A stretch of 64,000 bases of DNA. It comes from Peteryoungia wuzhouensis. GTDB lineage: Bacteria > Pseudomonadota > Alphaproteobacteria > Rhizobiales > Rhizobiaceae. The DNA is taken from contig NZ_QJRY01000004.1 of assembly GCF_003205195.1 (NCBI RefSeq), positions 124,001 through 188,000 on the forward strand, in the 5' to 3' direction. The notes beneath the pieces were generated by a model. The model was not told the DNA's origin and did not search any database. It saw nothing but the letters and a program-made list of their open reading frames with translations. Shown piece after piece: positions 58,271-64,000 of this stretch. Both the position numbers and the translations under genes were made by a program. How positions within the stretch are numbered: the first letter of the stretch is position 1; the number at the start of each line of letters is the position of its first letter.

Positions 58271-58356
58271 GTGCTCCTCCTCTTTTTTCGGAAGTGTCGC
58301 ACAAACTCTAAAGTTGTAAATACACCTCGTGCAATCAATTCCGGTCAAGATGGCAG

Positions 58357-58388
58357 AAAAAAGCCGGCGCTGCAGAAGCAGGCCGGCT
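58357..58388 (-). terminator. Terminator of rcdA
   Basis: Stem AGCCGGCGCTGC / GCAGGCCGGCT with one bulge and an AGAA loop. On the minus strand it is followed by TTTTTTC. It lies 27 bases past the rcdA stop. Confidence 0.85.
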
Positions 58389-58414
58389 GGAAGGTGGTGC
58401 TGTCGCGGGCTGGT

Positions 58415-58930
58415 TCAGCCGGCGTTGAATGCGGTGCGCAGGAGGTTGAGCTGAGCCTGGACGCTGTTTTCGTTGTCCGGCAGGAACTCTTCTTCGGCAG
58501 GGCGGTAGATTTCGCGGTCGAGCAGGGCGATGCGGTTCTGCAGGCGCAGCGAGCGCTCGACGAGATCGCGGAAGGCTTCCGGCAGGTCGTTCCAGCCGGG
58601 TGCGTTGCGGTCGACGTTGAAGCCGTCCAGGCGAACCTTGCTCTTTTCCGAGAGAACCTGATCGCGGCTCATCTCGCCGTTGTTGACGGCGCGCTGCAGC
58701 AGCAGCCACGAGGCCATCTGCATCAGGCGGGTGGTCAGGCGCATGGATTCGGCGGCGTACAGAACCGAGGCCTGGCGCGGCAGGACCTTGGCGGCGGCGC
58801 GCCCCGGGCCATCGAGGAAGGCGGCCGTTTCTTCGACCAGCCCCATGCCCTCGGCATAGGTCGCCTTGAACTGGCTGGATGCTGCCGCACGACCGGCAAA
58901 GCTGACCGTATTCATACCGAGCTCAGACAT
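58415..58930 (-). CDS. rcdA: RcdA (DUF1465), adaptor for CtrA degradation
   Basis: A 171-residue helical protein. The segments SSQFKATYAEGMGLVEETAAFLDG, MRLTTRLMQMASWLLLQRAVNNGEM and LVERSLRLQNRIALLDREIY are diagnostic. In Caulobacter, RcdA is an adaptor in the CpdR-RcdA-PopA hierarchy that delivers the cell-cycle regulator CtrA to the ClpXP protease; rhizobia have the same protein. A consensus CtrA site lies 117 bases upstream. The length is normal. Its own terminator closes it. Confidence 0.92.
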   Translation of the reverse strand: MSELGMNTVSFAGRAAASSQFKATYAEGMGLVEETAAFLDGPGRAAAKVLPRQASVLYAAESMRLTTRLMQMASWLLLQRAVNNGEMSRDQVLSEKSKVRLDGFNVDRNAPGWNDLPEAFRDLVERSLRLQNRIALLDREIYRPAEEEFLPDNENSVQAQLNLLRTAFNAG

Positions 58931-59046
58931 GGATGTTTCCCTGTAAACGCATCACTATGGCATGTAACGAGAGCGATACGATCTTGTTCCTGCCCCATTT
59001 GGTGAGGCCACGATGCAATCATTACCCCAAATGCGCAAGGCGAAAC

Positions 59047-59061
59047 TTAAGGAAGGGTTAA
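59047..59061 (-). promoter_or_regulatory. Consensus CtrA box TTAA-N7-TTAA upstream of rcdA
   Basis: Read on the minus strand it is TTAACCCTTCCTTAA: two TTAA half-sites separated by exactly seven bases, with TTAACC at the first, the classical CtrA binding consensus. It lies 117-131 bases before the rcdA start. Confidence 0.65.
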
Positions 59062-59095
59062 TTCCCACAATTTTGCCACTGGCCTGAGCCTTAGG

Positions 59096-59123
59096 CAAAA
59101 AAAGAGCCGCAAATGCGGCTCTT
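59096..59123 (-). terminator. Strong minus-strand terminator upstream of rcdA
   Basis: Perfect 10-base stem AAGAGCCGCA / TGCGGCTCTT with a two-base loop, followed on the minus strand by TTTTTTTG. It ends transcripts coming from the MFS-DUF1192 unit, or a small RNA, before rcdA. Confidence 0.88.
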
Positions 59124-59291
59124 AAGGTAAAACAGGGAGAAAATCAGACCATCGCCATGAGGTGAAACTGCCTGAGTCCAGAAGGTCTGGATGAACATAG
59201 TTTCCCTCAAAAGGCTTAACGCCAAGTAAACGAAACTGAGAAAAGTGGTTCTTTCCGGTGCGCAACTCGCCAAGGCGCAAGTGAAGACTGT

Positions 59292-59486
59292 CTATACTTT
59301 CGGGCCAAACAGGCTGTCGGCGGCTTTTCGGCTCGCATCCTTGCGGATGATCTCGGCTCTGATTCGGCCAATCTCATCTTCCAGCTGCGCGATTCGGTGG
59401 TGCAGTTCATCGGCGGATATCGCCGACAGATCGCAGCCGATCTGGTGGACCGTTGCCGGTTTGCGCGGTTCTTCTTCTGCGATCAT
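59292..59486 (-). CDS. DUF1192 small protein
   Basis: A 64-residue, mostly helical protein with a coiled coil (ELHHRIAQLEDEIGRIRAEIIRK) and a C-terminal SLFGPKV-like tail typical of DUF1192. Function unknown. Its start overlaps the MFS stop as ATGA, so it is translationally coupled. Confidence 0.85.
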   Translation of the reverse strand: MIAEEEPRKPATVHQIGCDLSAISADELHHRIAQLEDEIGRIRAEIIRKDASRKAADSLFGPKV

Positions 59487-60784
59487 GCGGTTGCTCCTTC
59501 CCGCTCTTCGGGCTCGTCATCATGTTCGGGCAGCGGCGCTGCACGCGGGTCGAGGCTGAGGCTTTCCGGCGTGCTGAGCGGGGAGGCGCTGATCGGCAGG
59601 TTCGGCATGTTTTCGCGGTCGACTGCCGGGATCGCAGCGCGCAGACGGCTGCGGTAGATCGCGTAGGCCGAGATCGAGAGATGGGCAAGGGCCGTCACGG
59701 TGAACAGCGAGTAGGGCCCGGCTGCGGTCATGACTGGACCGCCGAGCGTCGGGCCGATGATCGTGCCGACGCCGAACAGCAGCAGCAGGCCGCCGGAGAC
59801 CTTCACGAACTCGTCCGGCTTGGCGAAGTCGTTCGCATGGGCGACCGCGATCGGGTAGAGGGCGTTTGCGGCGGCGCCATAGATGCCGACGAGAATGAAG
59901 ATCCAGGTTGCGCTGGTCGGCTCGATGAAGACGAGGGCGACGGCGGCGAAAGCGGCGAGCGCCGAGAGGGCGGCCAGCACGTAGCGCCGATCGATGCGGT
60001 CTGAAAGCTTGCCGGCCGGGAACTGCATGATGGCGCCGAGAAAGATGGTGACCGAAAGCAGCGTGGCGATGGTCGCCGCGTCCAGTCCGACCCGGGTGCC
60101 GAAAACGGCACCCAGCGTGCCATAGGCGCCATTGGCGATGCCGATCAGCAGAATGCCGACACAGGAGACGGGCGAGTTGCGATAGATCAGCGGCAGATCG
60201 AGCTTCAGTGACTTCAGCGGCTGCGGCGAGGCTGCCGTGGACATGGTGGTCGGCATGACGGCGACGCCGTAGACGATACCGCAGATCATGAAGAGGATGG
60301 TGGTCGTGGGATCGAAGACGCCGACCAGCATCTGTCCACCGACGACGCCAATCAGGGTGATCGAGATGTAGAAGGAGAAGATTGCGCCGCGGCTTTCGTT
60401 CGTGGCGCGCTCGTTCAGCCAGCTTTCGATGATCATCGAGGTGCCGGCCGTGCAGAAGCCGGTGATCGCGCGCAGCACGATCCACCATTCCGCATCGATG
60501 ATGATCCCGCTCAACAGTGCGATGACCGAAATCAGCGAGACGAAGGTGGAGAAGGCGCGCACATGGCCGACCCGCATGACGAGTTTCGGCGCGACGAAGC
60601 AGCCCAGCACGAAGCCTGTCGCCCAGGAGGTGCCGAGAAGACCGAGCACTTCGTTGGAATAACCTTCAGCCGCACCGCGCACCGGCAGCAGCAGACCATA
60701 AAGGCCATTGCCGAGAAACAGGAAGAGCGTGCCCAGAAGAAGGGCCATTACGGGCAGGAGATTGCGTCTCATGGTCTTTTTCAT
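59483..60784 (-). CDS. MFS transporter
   Basis: A 433-residue 12-helix major facilitator. MFS motifs are visible: GYSNEVLGLLGTSWATGFVLG early, VLRAITGFCTAG in helix 4 and GKLSDRIDRRYVL in the middle loop (the A motif). It resembles the YcaD-like/UMF group; the substrate is unknown. The charged tail of about 45 residues is disordered. The start is uncertain between ATG at 60784, ATG at 60772 and GTG at 60820; a TATAAT hexamer at 60827-60832 (minus strand) would place transcription start near 60820, so the ATGs are preferred. Confidence 0.87.
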   Translation of the reverse strand: MKKTMRRNLLPVMALLLGTLFLFLGNGLYGLLLPVRGAAEGYSNEVLGLLGTSWATGFVLGCFVAPKLVMRVGHVRAFSTFVSLISVIALLSGIIIDAEWWIVLRAITGFCTAGTSMIIESWLNERATNESRGAIFSFYISITLIGVVGGQMLVGVFDPTTTILFMICGIVYGVAVMPTTMSTAASPQPLKSLKLDLPLIYRNSPVSCVGILLIGIANGAYGTLGAVFGTRVGLDAATIATLLSVTIFLGAIMQFPAGKLSDRIDRRYVLAALSALAAFAAVALVFIEPTSATWIFILVGIYGAAANALYPIAVAHANDFAKPDEFVKVSGGLLLLFGVGTIIGPTLGGPVMTAAGPYSLFTVTALAHLSISAYAIYRSRLRAAIPAVDRENMPNLPISASPLSTPESLSLDPRAAPLPEHDDEPEEREGATA

Positions 60785-60997
60785 CGATCGGGGTTCGGGC
60801 GAGCCTGCAGTCTTCGGCACGGAACCATTATATTAGTCCCATCTTCCTACCGTTGTCTGAACACCCCGCCGGGCTTGCGGGAACAGTCTGTGGCGGGCAA
60901 AAGTGACAGCGTTGTGGCTGGTTGCGTGACAGGCCGACATTTAATGCCGGACAGCAAGGCTGTCCGGCCGCTTCGGTCGATGCGACAAGGAATGACG

Positions 60998-61153
60998 ATG
61001 AACAAGGCCATATCCGCCTTTCTGCTGCTCGCCATGCTGATCCAGATCATCAAGCCGCTCGGCCTGCCCGGGCTCAAGCGCCGCGCAGATTTCTGGAAGC
61101 TGGCGGTGGTCGCCTTCGTCGCCTGGTCGGTGACGCTGCTGGTTCGTCCCTGA
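60998..61153 (+). CDS. Small two-helix membrane protein
   Basis: A 51-residue protein: a hydrophobic helix (ISAFLLLAMLIQIIKPLGL), a short basic loop (PGLKRRADFWK) and a second helix (LAVVAFVAWSVTLLVRP). AAGGA lies six bases before the ATG at 60998. I do not recognise a family. It faces the PACE gene, whose stop is seven bases from its own. Supported by the ribosome-binding site and clear membrane pattern. Confidence 0.65.
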   Translation: MNKAISAFLLLAMLIQIIKPLGLPGLKRRADFWKLAVVAFVAWSVTLLVRP

Positions 61154-61160
61154 GGCTGTG

Positions 61161-61607
61161 TTATCCGCTGATCGCGCCGGCCTTCTCCGTCTGCCATTCC
61201 GGCAGGGGGAAAAGGCGGTCATAGGTCCAGTTGAACACGAAGGCATAGACCATGTAGAAAATCGCAAAAGCGATATCCATGACGAAAGCCTCCCGCAGGC
61301 CGATGCCGAGATACCAGGCGACAAAGGGCAGCAAGATCACGAGCAGTCCGAGCTCGAAGGCGACGGCATGGACCACGCGCATCGGCCAGGTCTTCAGCGT
61401 CGTGCCGGTCGACCGCACGAGCATGTGGTCGAAGCCGAGATTGTAAACATAGTTCCAGCCGGTCGCGAGCGTGGCACTCACCACGCCGACGACGCCGATG
61501 TCAGACGCCGGCATTGAAAACACCCAGCTGCCGATCGGCACGAGCAAGGCAAGGCCGATGAGTTCGAAACTGACAGCGTGGCGGATGCGGTCTGTCGCGG
61601 TGCGCAT
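61161..61607 (-). CDS. PACE-family efflux transporter (AceI-like)
   Basis: A 148-residue four-helix membrane protein made of two copies of the bacterial transmembrane-pair unit. Each copy begins with RxxHxxxFE (RIRHAVSFEL and RVVHAVAFEL) and contains YxxxFxxxYD-like ends (WNYVYNLGFDH and FNWTYDRLF). AceI relatives export biocides such as chlorhexidine, and natural substrates may be short-chain diamines. The ATG at 61607 follows GGAGGG. Convergent with the 51-residue gene. Confidence 0.9.
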   Translation of the reverse strand: MRTATDRIRHAVSFELIGLALLVPIGSWVFSMPASDIGVVGVVSATLATGWNYVYNLGFDHMLVRSTGTTLKTWPMRVVHAVAFELGLLVILLPFVAWYLGIGLREAFVMDIAFAIFYMVYAFVFNWTYDRLFPLPEWQTEKAGAISG

Positions 61608-61737
61608 GTTGTTCCCTCCGGGAAAACCGGCGGGTCGTCCCGCAGTACAATCAGGCCCATGATGGGGAGGTCGTCCTCGGCGAGATATATAGGGAGAGAA
61701 CGCTGAGGCGGCAAGCATTGACTGGCGCAAATTTCAG

Positions 61738-61762
61738 CAAAAGCCCAAGGATTGGGCGCTTT
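61738..61762. terminator. Bidirectional terminator downstream of phzF-like gene
   Basis: Arms AAAAGCCCAA and TTGGGCGCTTTT around a GGA loop (one bulge). It lies 23 bases past the PhzF stop on the minus strand. Confidence 0.75.
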
Positions 61763-61784
61763 TGCCGGGGTGGTTGCCCTGGGG

Positions 61785-62708
61785 TTACAGATAAAGCTCT
61801 CCGCGCATGATCAGGACCGACGCTCCACTGATCTCGACCCGTTCGAAACGGCCGTCTCTCGTGGTCACGTCGAGGTGGATCAGGCTTCGGCGGCCCATTT
61901 CGACACCCTGTTCGACGAGAAGATGCCGTTCGGCTTGGTTGTCTCCCAGCGTGGTGAGGAAGGCGCCGAGTGCAGCCGAGGCGCTGCCGGTTGCAGGGTC
62001 TTCCGCGACATTGTCGAAGGGGGCGAACATGCGGGCGCGGACATGATCGGTGCCAACCCAGGTGTAGAGGAAGGTTGCGCAGTCGCAGTCTTCTGCGGCA
62101 TGGGCCGTGCGCAGGGCGGCCAGCGGTTCCAGGCGCGCGGCGGCCATGGCGAGTGCCTCCAGATCCTTGACCTCAACCAGAATGAATTTGAGGCCGACGG
62201 AGGCGAAGATCGGCGCGTGGCGAGCCGTCTCGATCTGGTCGGGGCGAAGGCCAAGGCAGGGAGCGATTGCCTCCGGCATCACCGTTGCGCCGGTTGTGAG
62301 CGGGCCGGGGGCGCAGATCGTGGTGCCTGCCACCGAGCCGTCCGCGTTTCGGCGCACGGAAATTTTCACGAGGCCGGCTTTTTCCTCGAAGCGGATGTGA
62401 TCGCCGACCGGTTTGCCGAAGATGCTGCCCGCTGTGGAAAGGACATGGGCCGTGCCGACATTGGGATGGCCGGCAAAGGGCACTTCGGTCACGGGTGTGA
62501 AAATGCGGACTTCCGCCGTGTTGGCTTCGTCCTTTGGCGGTCGCACGAAGGTCGTCTCCGAATAACCGAACTCGGCGGCGATCTGCTGCATGTCAGTGTC
62601 ACTCAAGCCCCGCCCATCGGTGATGACGGCGAGCGGATTGCCGGCGAAACGGTTGTCCGTGAAGACGTCGACGGTGACGAAGGGAATGGTGCGAGAGGCG
62701 GTCGGCAT
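61785..62708 (-). CDS. PhzF-family isomerase/epimerase
   Basis: A 307-residue cytoplasmic protein with two diaminopimelate-epimerase-like halves. The active-site glutamate is in FGYSETTFV, and [13 protein letters not shown] and [15 protein letters not shown] are diagnostic. The substrate is unknown. The ATG at 62708 ([18 protein letters not shown]) has GGAG upstream; the frame extends to 62816 into the fba terminator. Confidence 0.9.
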   Translation of the reverse strand: MPTASRTIPFVTVDVFTDNRFAGNPLAVITDGRGLSDTDMQQIAAEFGYSETTFVRPPKDEANTAEVRIFTPVTEVPFAGHPNVGTAHVLSTAGSIFGKPVGDHIRFEEKAGLVKISVRRNADGSVAGTTICAPGPLTTGATVMPEAIAPCLGLRPDQIETARHAPIFASVGLKFILVEVKDLEALAMAAARLEPLAALRTAHAAEDCDCATFLYTWVGTDHVRARMFAPFDNVAEDPATGSASAALGAFLTTLGDNQAERHLLVEQGVEMGRRSLIHLDVTTRDGRFERVEISGASVLIMRGELYL

Positions 62709-62744
62709 GGCGGCTCCAGGAACATGTGCCACCCTGGATAAAAC

Positions 62745-62770
62745 AAAAGCCCGGCACTCGGCCGGGCTTT
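62745..62770 (-). terminator. Terminator of fba
   Basis: Perfect 10-base stem AAAGCCCGGC / GCCGGGCTTT; on the minus strand TTTTGTTTTATCC follows. It lies 43 bases past the fba stop. Confidence 0.88.
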
Positions 62771-62812
62771 CGTGTCCTGATGACAAGTTTGACGCGCTGC
62801 GTTTCCGAGCCT

Positions 62813-63727
62813 TCACTCGGCAGCGATAGCGCCGACCTTGTTCACGCTTGCCGCATAGATCTGCTCGATGGTCTTGGCGATGCTGGCGTTGAACTCCGCA
62901 TCGCTCATCGATACCCGCAGCTGTTCGGCGAGCGCGCGCGAGAAGCTGGCGATCATGCCGTGGTTGCGGCTGAGCTTGTCGCAGGCGTCGATCGTGCTGT
63001 AGCCGCCGGAGAGAGCGACGACGCGGATGACGGCGTTGTGGGCGACCAGCGGAGCGTAGAAATCATCGACCGTCGGGATGGTCAGCTTCAGCATGACCTT
63101 TTCGCCCGACGGCAGCTTGTCGAGCTGGGCTGCGATCTCGTCGCGCAGGATCGCTTCGGCTTCCGCCTTGGTCGGGCTCTTGATCGAGACTTCCGGCTCG
63201 ACGATCGGCACGAGACCCTGGCCGATGATCTGGCGGGCGACTTCGAACTGCTGCTTGACCACGGCGGCGATGCCGGCCTTGTCGGCATGGGCGATCACCG
63301 AGCGCATCTTGGTGCCGAAGATGCCCTTTTCGCGGCCACGGATCAGCAGCGCATCGAGATCGGGCATCGGCTTCATCAGCTGCACGCCGTTCTGTTCGTC
63401 CAGCAAGCCCTTGTCGATCTTGAGGAAGGGTACCACGCCGCGCTTTTCCCAGAGGAAGGTGGGAACGGGCTGGCCGTCGACATCGCCGTCCATGGTGCGC
63501 TCGAAGAGAATGGCGCCGATCACCTTGTCGCCGGAGAAGGCGGGTGCCTTCATGATGCGAACGCGCATGGCGTGGATCAGGCGGTACATCTCGTCGTCGC
63601 CGTTATAGTCGGTCTCGGAGACGCCGTAGAGACGCAATGCGCCGGGTGTCGAACCCCCACTCTGATCCAGCGCCGCGATGAAGCCGGGTGCCGAGGTGAT
63701 CTTGTTCAACATTTTCGCGTCCACCAT
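62813..63727 (-). CDS. fba: Class I fructose-bisphosphate aldolase
   Basis: A 304-residue Schiff-base aldolase. Visible family segments are FIAALDQSGGSTPGALRLYG, GAILFERTMDGDVDG, VPFLKIDKGL, GLVPIVEPEVSIKSPTK and VMLKLTIPTVDDFY. The Schiff-base lysine is expected in the KLTIP segment. It cleaves or makes fructose 1,6-bisphosphate without metal. GGAG precedes the ATG at 63727. The next gene upstream is beyond the window; a perfect palindrome lies 168 bases before its start. Confidence 0.93.
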   Translation of the reverse strand: MVDAKMLNKITSAPGFIAALDQSGGSTPGALRLYGVSETDYNGDDEMYRLIHAMRVRIMKAPAFSGDKVIGAILFERTMDGDVDGQPVPTFLWEKRGVVPFLKIDKGLLDEQNGVQLMKPMPDLDALLIRGREKGIFGTKMRSVIAHADKAGIAAVVKQQFEVARQIIGQGLVPIVEPEVSIKSPTKAEAEAILRDEIAAQLDKLPSGEKVMLKLTIPTVDDFYAPLVAHNAVIRVVALSGGYSTIDACDKLSRNHGMIASFSRALAEQLRVSMSDAEFNASIAKTIEQIYAASVNKVGAIAAE

Positions 63728-63894
63728 ATTTCACTCCTATCCCTGAACATGGCGCCGTCGCGCCGGACTTTTGCTCTTGTGACAGACCGATACGGTCGTC
63801 CTGGTCATTCTCTGGCGTTGCGGCCGTTGAAGGCCGTGCTGCCTTCGGCGATAACAGAACTTCCGGGGCGGGAAAATGGTCGGCTAAGCTATTG

Positions 63895-63921
63895 AAACGA
63901 TTGAAATCATTTCAATCGTTT
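63895..63921. promoter_or_regulatory. Perfect 13-base inverted repeat upstream of fba
   Basis: AAACGATTGAAAT and ATTTCAATCGTTT are perfect complements around one C (63908). Without flanking T-run on either side, it suits a dimeric repressor such as a LacI-family protein. It could control fba or a divergent gene beyond the right edge. The 273-base stretch from fba to the window end contains no other gene. Confidence 0.6.
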
Positions 63922-64000
63922 GAAAATTCAAAAATGTTTAAAGTCATTTCAAGCGGCATGGAAATTGCTGTGTCCACGGTGTCCGGCTGGCTGTTTCGCC

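Larger units (their letters stand above)
58931..59291. other. 361-base non-coding region between rcdA and DUF1192 gene
   Basis: No confident gene. It contains the CtrA-type box at 59047-59061, the terminator at 59096-59123, and upstream of that terminator on the minus strand about 170 bases that could be a long 3' tail of the MFS-DUF1192 transcript or a separate small RNA. That stretch includes a possible 35-codon frame starting ATG TTC with GAGGG upstream, but it runs through the terminator stem and is doubtful. Confidence 0.5.

Overview
This is a GC-rich, gene-dense stretch of a rhizobial chromosome (Alphaproteobacteria, Hyphomicrobiales, most likely family Rhizobiaceae). The evidence is the gene set: homospermidine synthase, the Brucella/Rhizobium lipoprotein Omp10, a GapR-type DUF2312 protein, RcdA (DUF1465), the 41-residue cysteine-free L36, two DUF465 proteins, and the run DUF1036-pyk / N-formylglutamate amidohydrolase-like / DUF1244 / DUF2312. 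I annotate 59 protein genes. I found no rRNA, tRNA, CRISPR array, insertion sequence or prophage. Most of the window is core metabolism and envelope biology; the clearest accessory insertion is a vapBC toxin-antitoxin pair between gltB and gltD.

Layout. 0-1.5 kb: a bufferin-type copper peptide precursor at the left edge and threonine aldolase. 1.9-8.8 kb: glutamate synthase gltB - vapBC - gltD. 8.9-16.7 kb: envelope block (DUF459 SGNH-like protein, MltB-type transglycosylase, galU, an outer-membrane barrel protein, kdsD-type isomerase, nfeD-qmcA). 16.9-19.6 kb: a chemoreceptor with a CheR-docking tail and a secreted small-domain partner. 20-27.5 kb: hemH, a 5'-nucleotidase with a LysM tail, omp10, homospermidine synthase, DUF3445, and an alpha/beta hydrolase. 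27.6-31.2 kb: pyk coupled to DUF1036, then an amidohydrolase, DUF1244 and GapR. 31.3-40 kb: DUF882 peptidase, an NtrC-like regulator without GAFTGA, pepF, a LuxR solo and a second chemoreceptor. 40-45.5 kb: pabB-pabC-yciI, a TPR protein, rpmJ, purE-purK and two divergent DUF465 genes. 45.6-50 kb: ArsR, TSUP, ThiE-like, Sel1 and MgtC/DUF4010. 50-57 kb: suhB, a MotA-like/OmpA-like membrane motor pair, a flavoprotein, an ABC exporter and rpmE. 57-64 kb: patatin, rcdA under a consensus CtrA box, MFS-DUF1192, a PACE exporter, PhzF and class I fructose-bisphosphate aldolase.

How it fits together. Nitrogen assimilation (gltBD), purine and folate precursor synthesis (purEK, pabBC), lower glycolysis (pyk, fba) and haem synthesis (hemH) are interleaved with wall and outer-membrane maintenance. 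Two cell-cycle proteins, GapR and RcdA, lie here, and RcdA has a CtrA-type site upstream. Three perfect inverted repeats stand out as probable operators: 144 bases before gltB, in front of vapB, and 168 bases before fba. The observations most worth following up are the vapBC insertion inside the glt operon, the DUF459 protein whose SGNH catalytic residues look replaced, the GAFTGA-less regulator with a TTG start, the CtrA box before rcdA, and the orphan proton-channel/OmpA pair.
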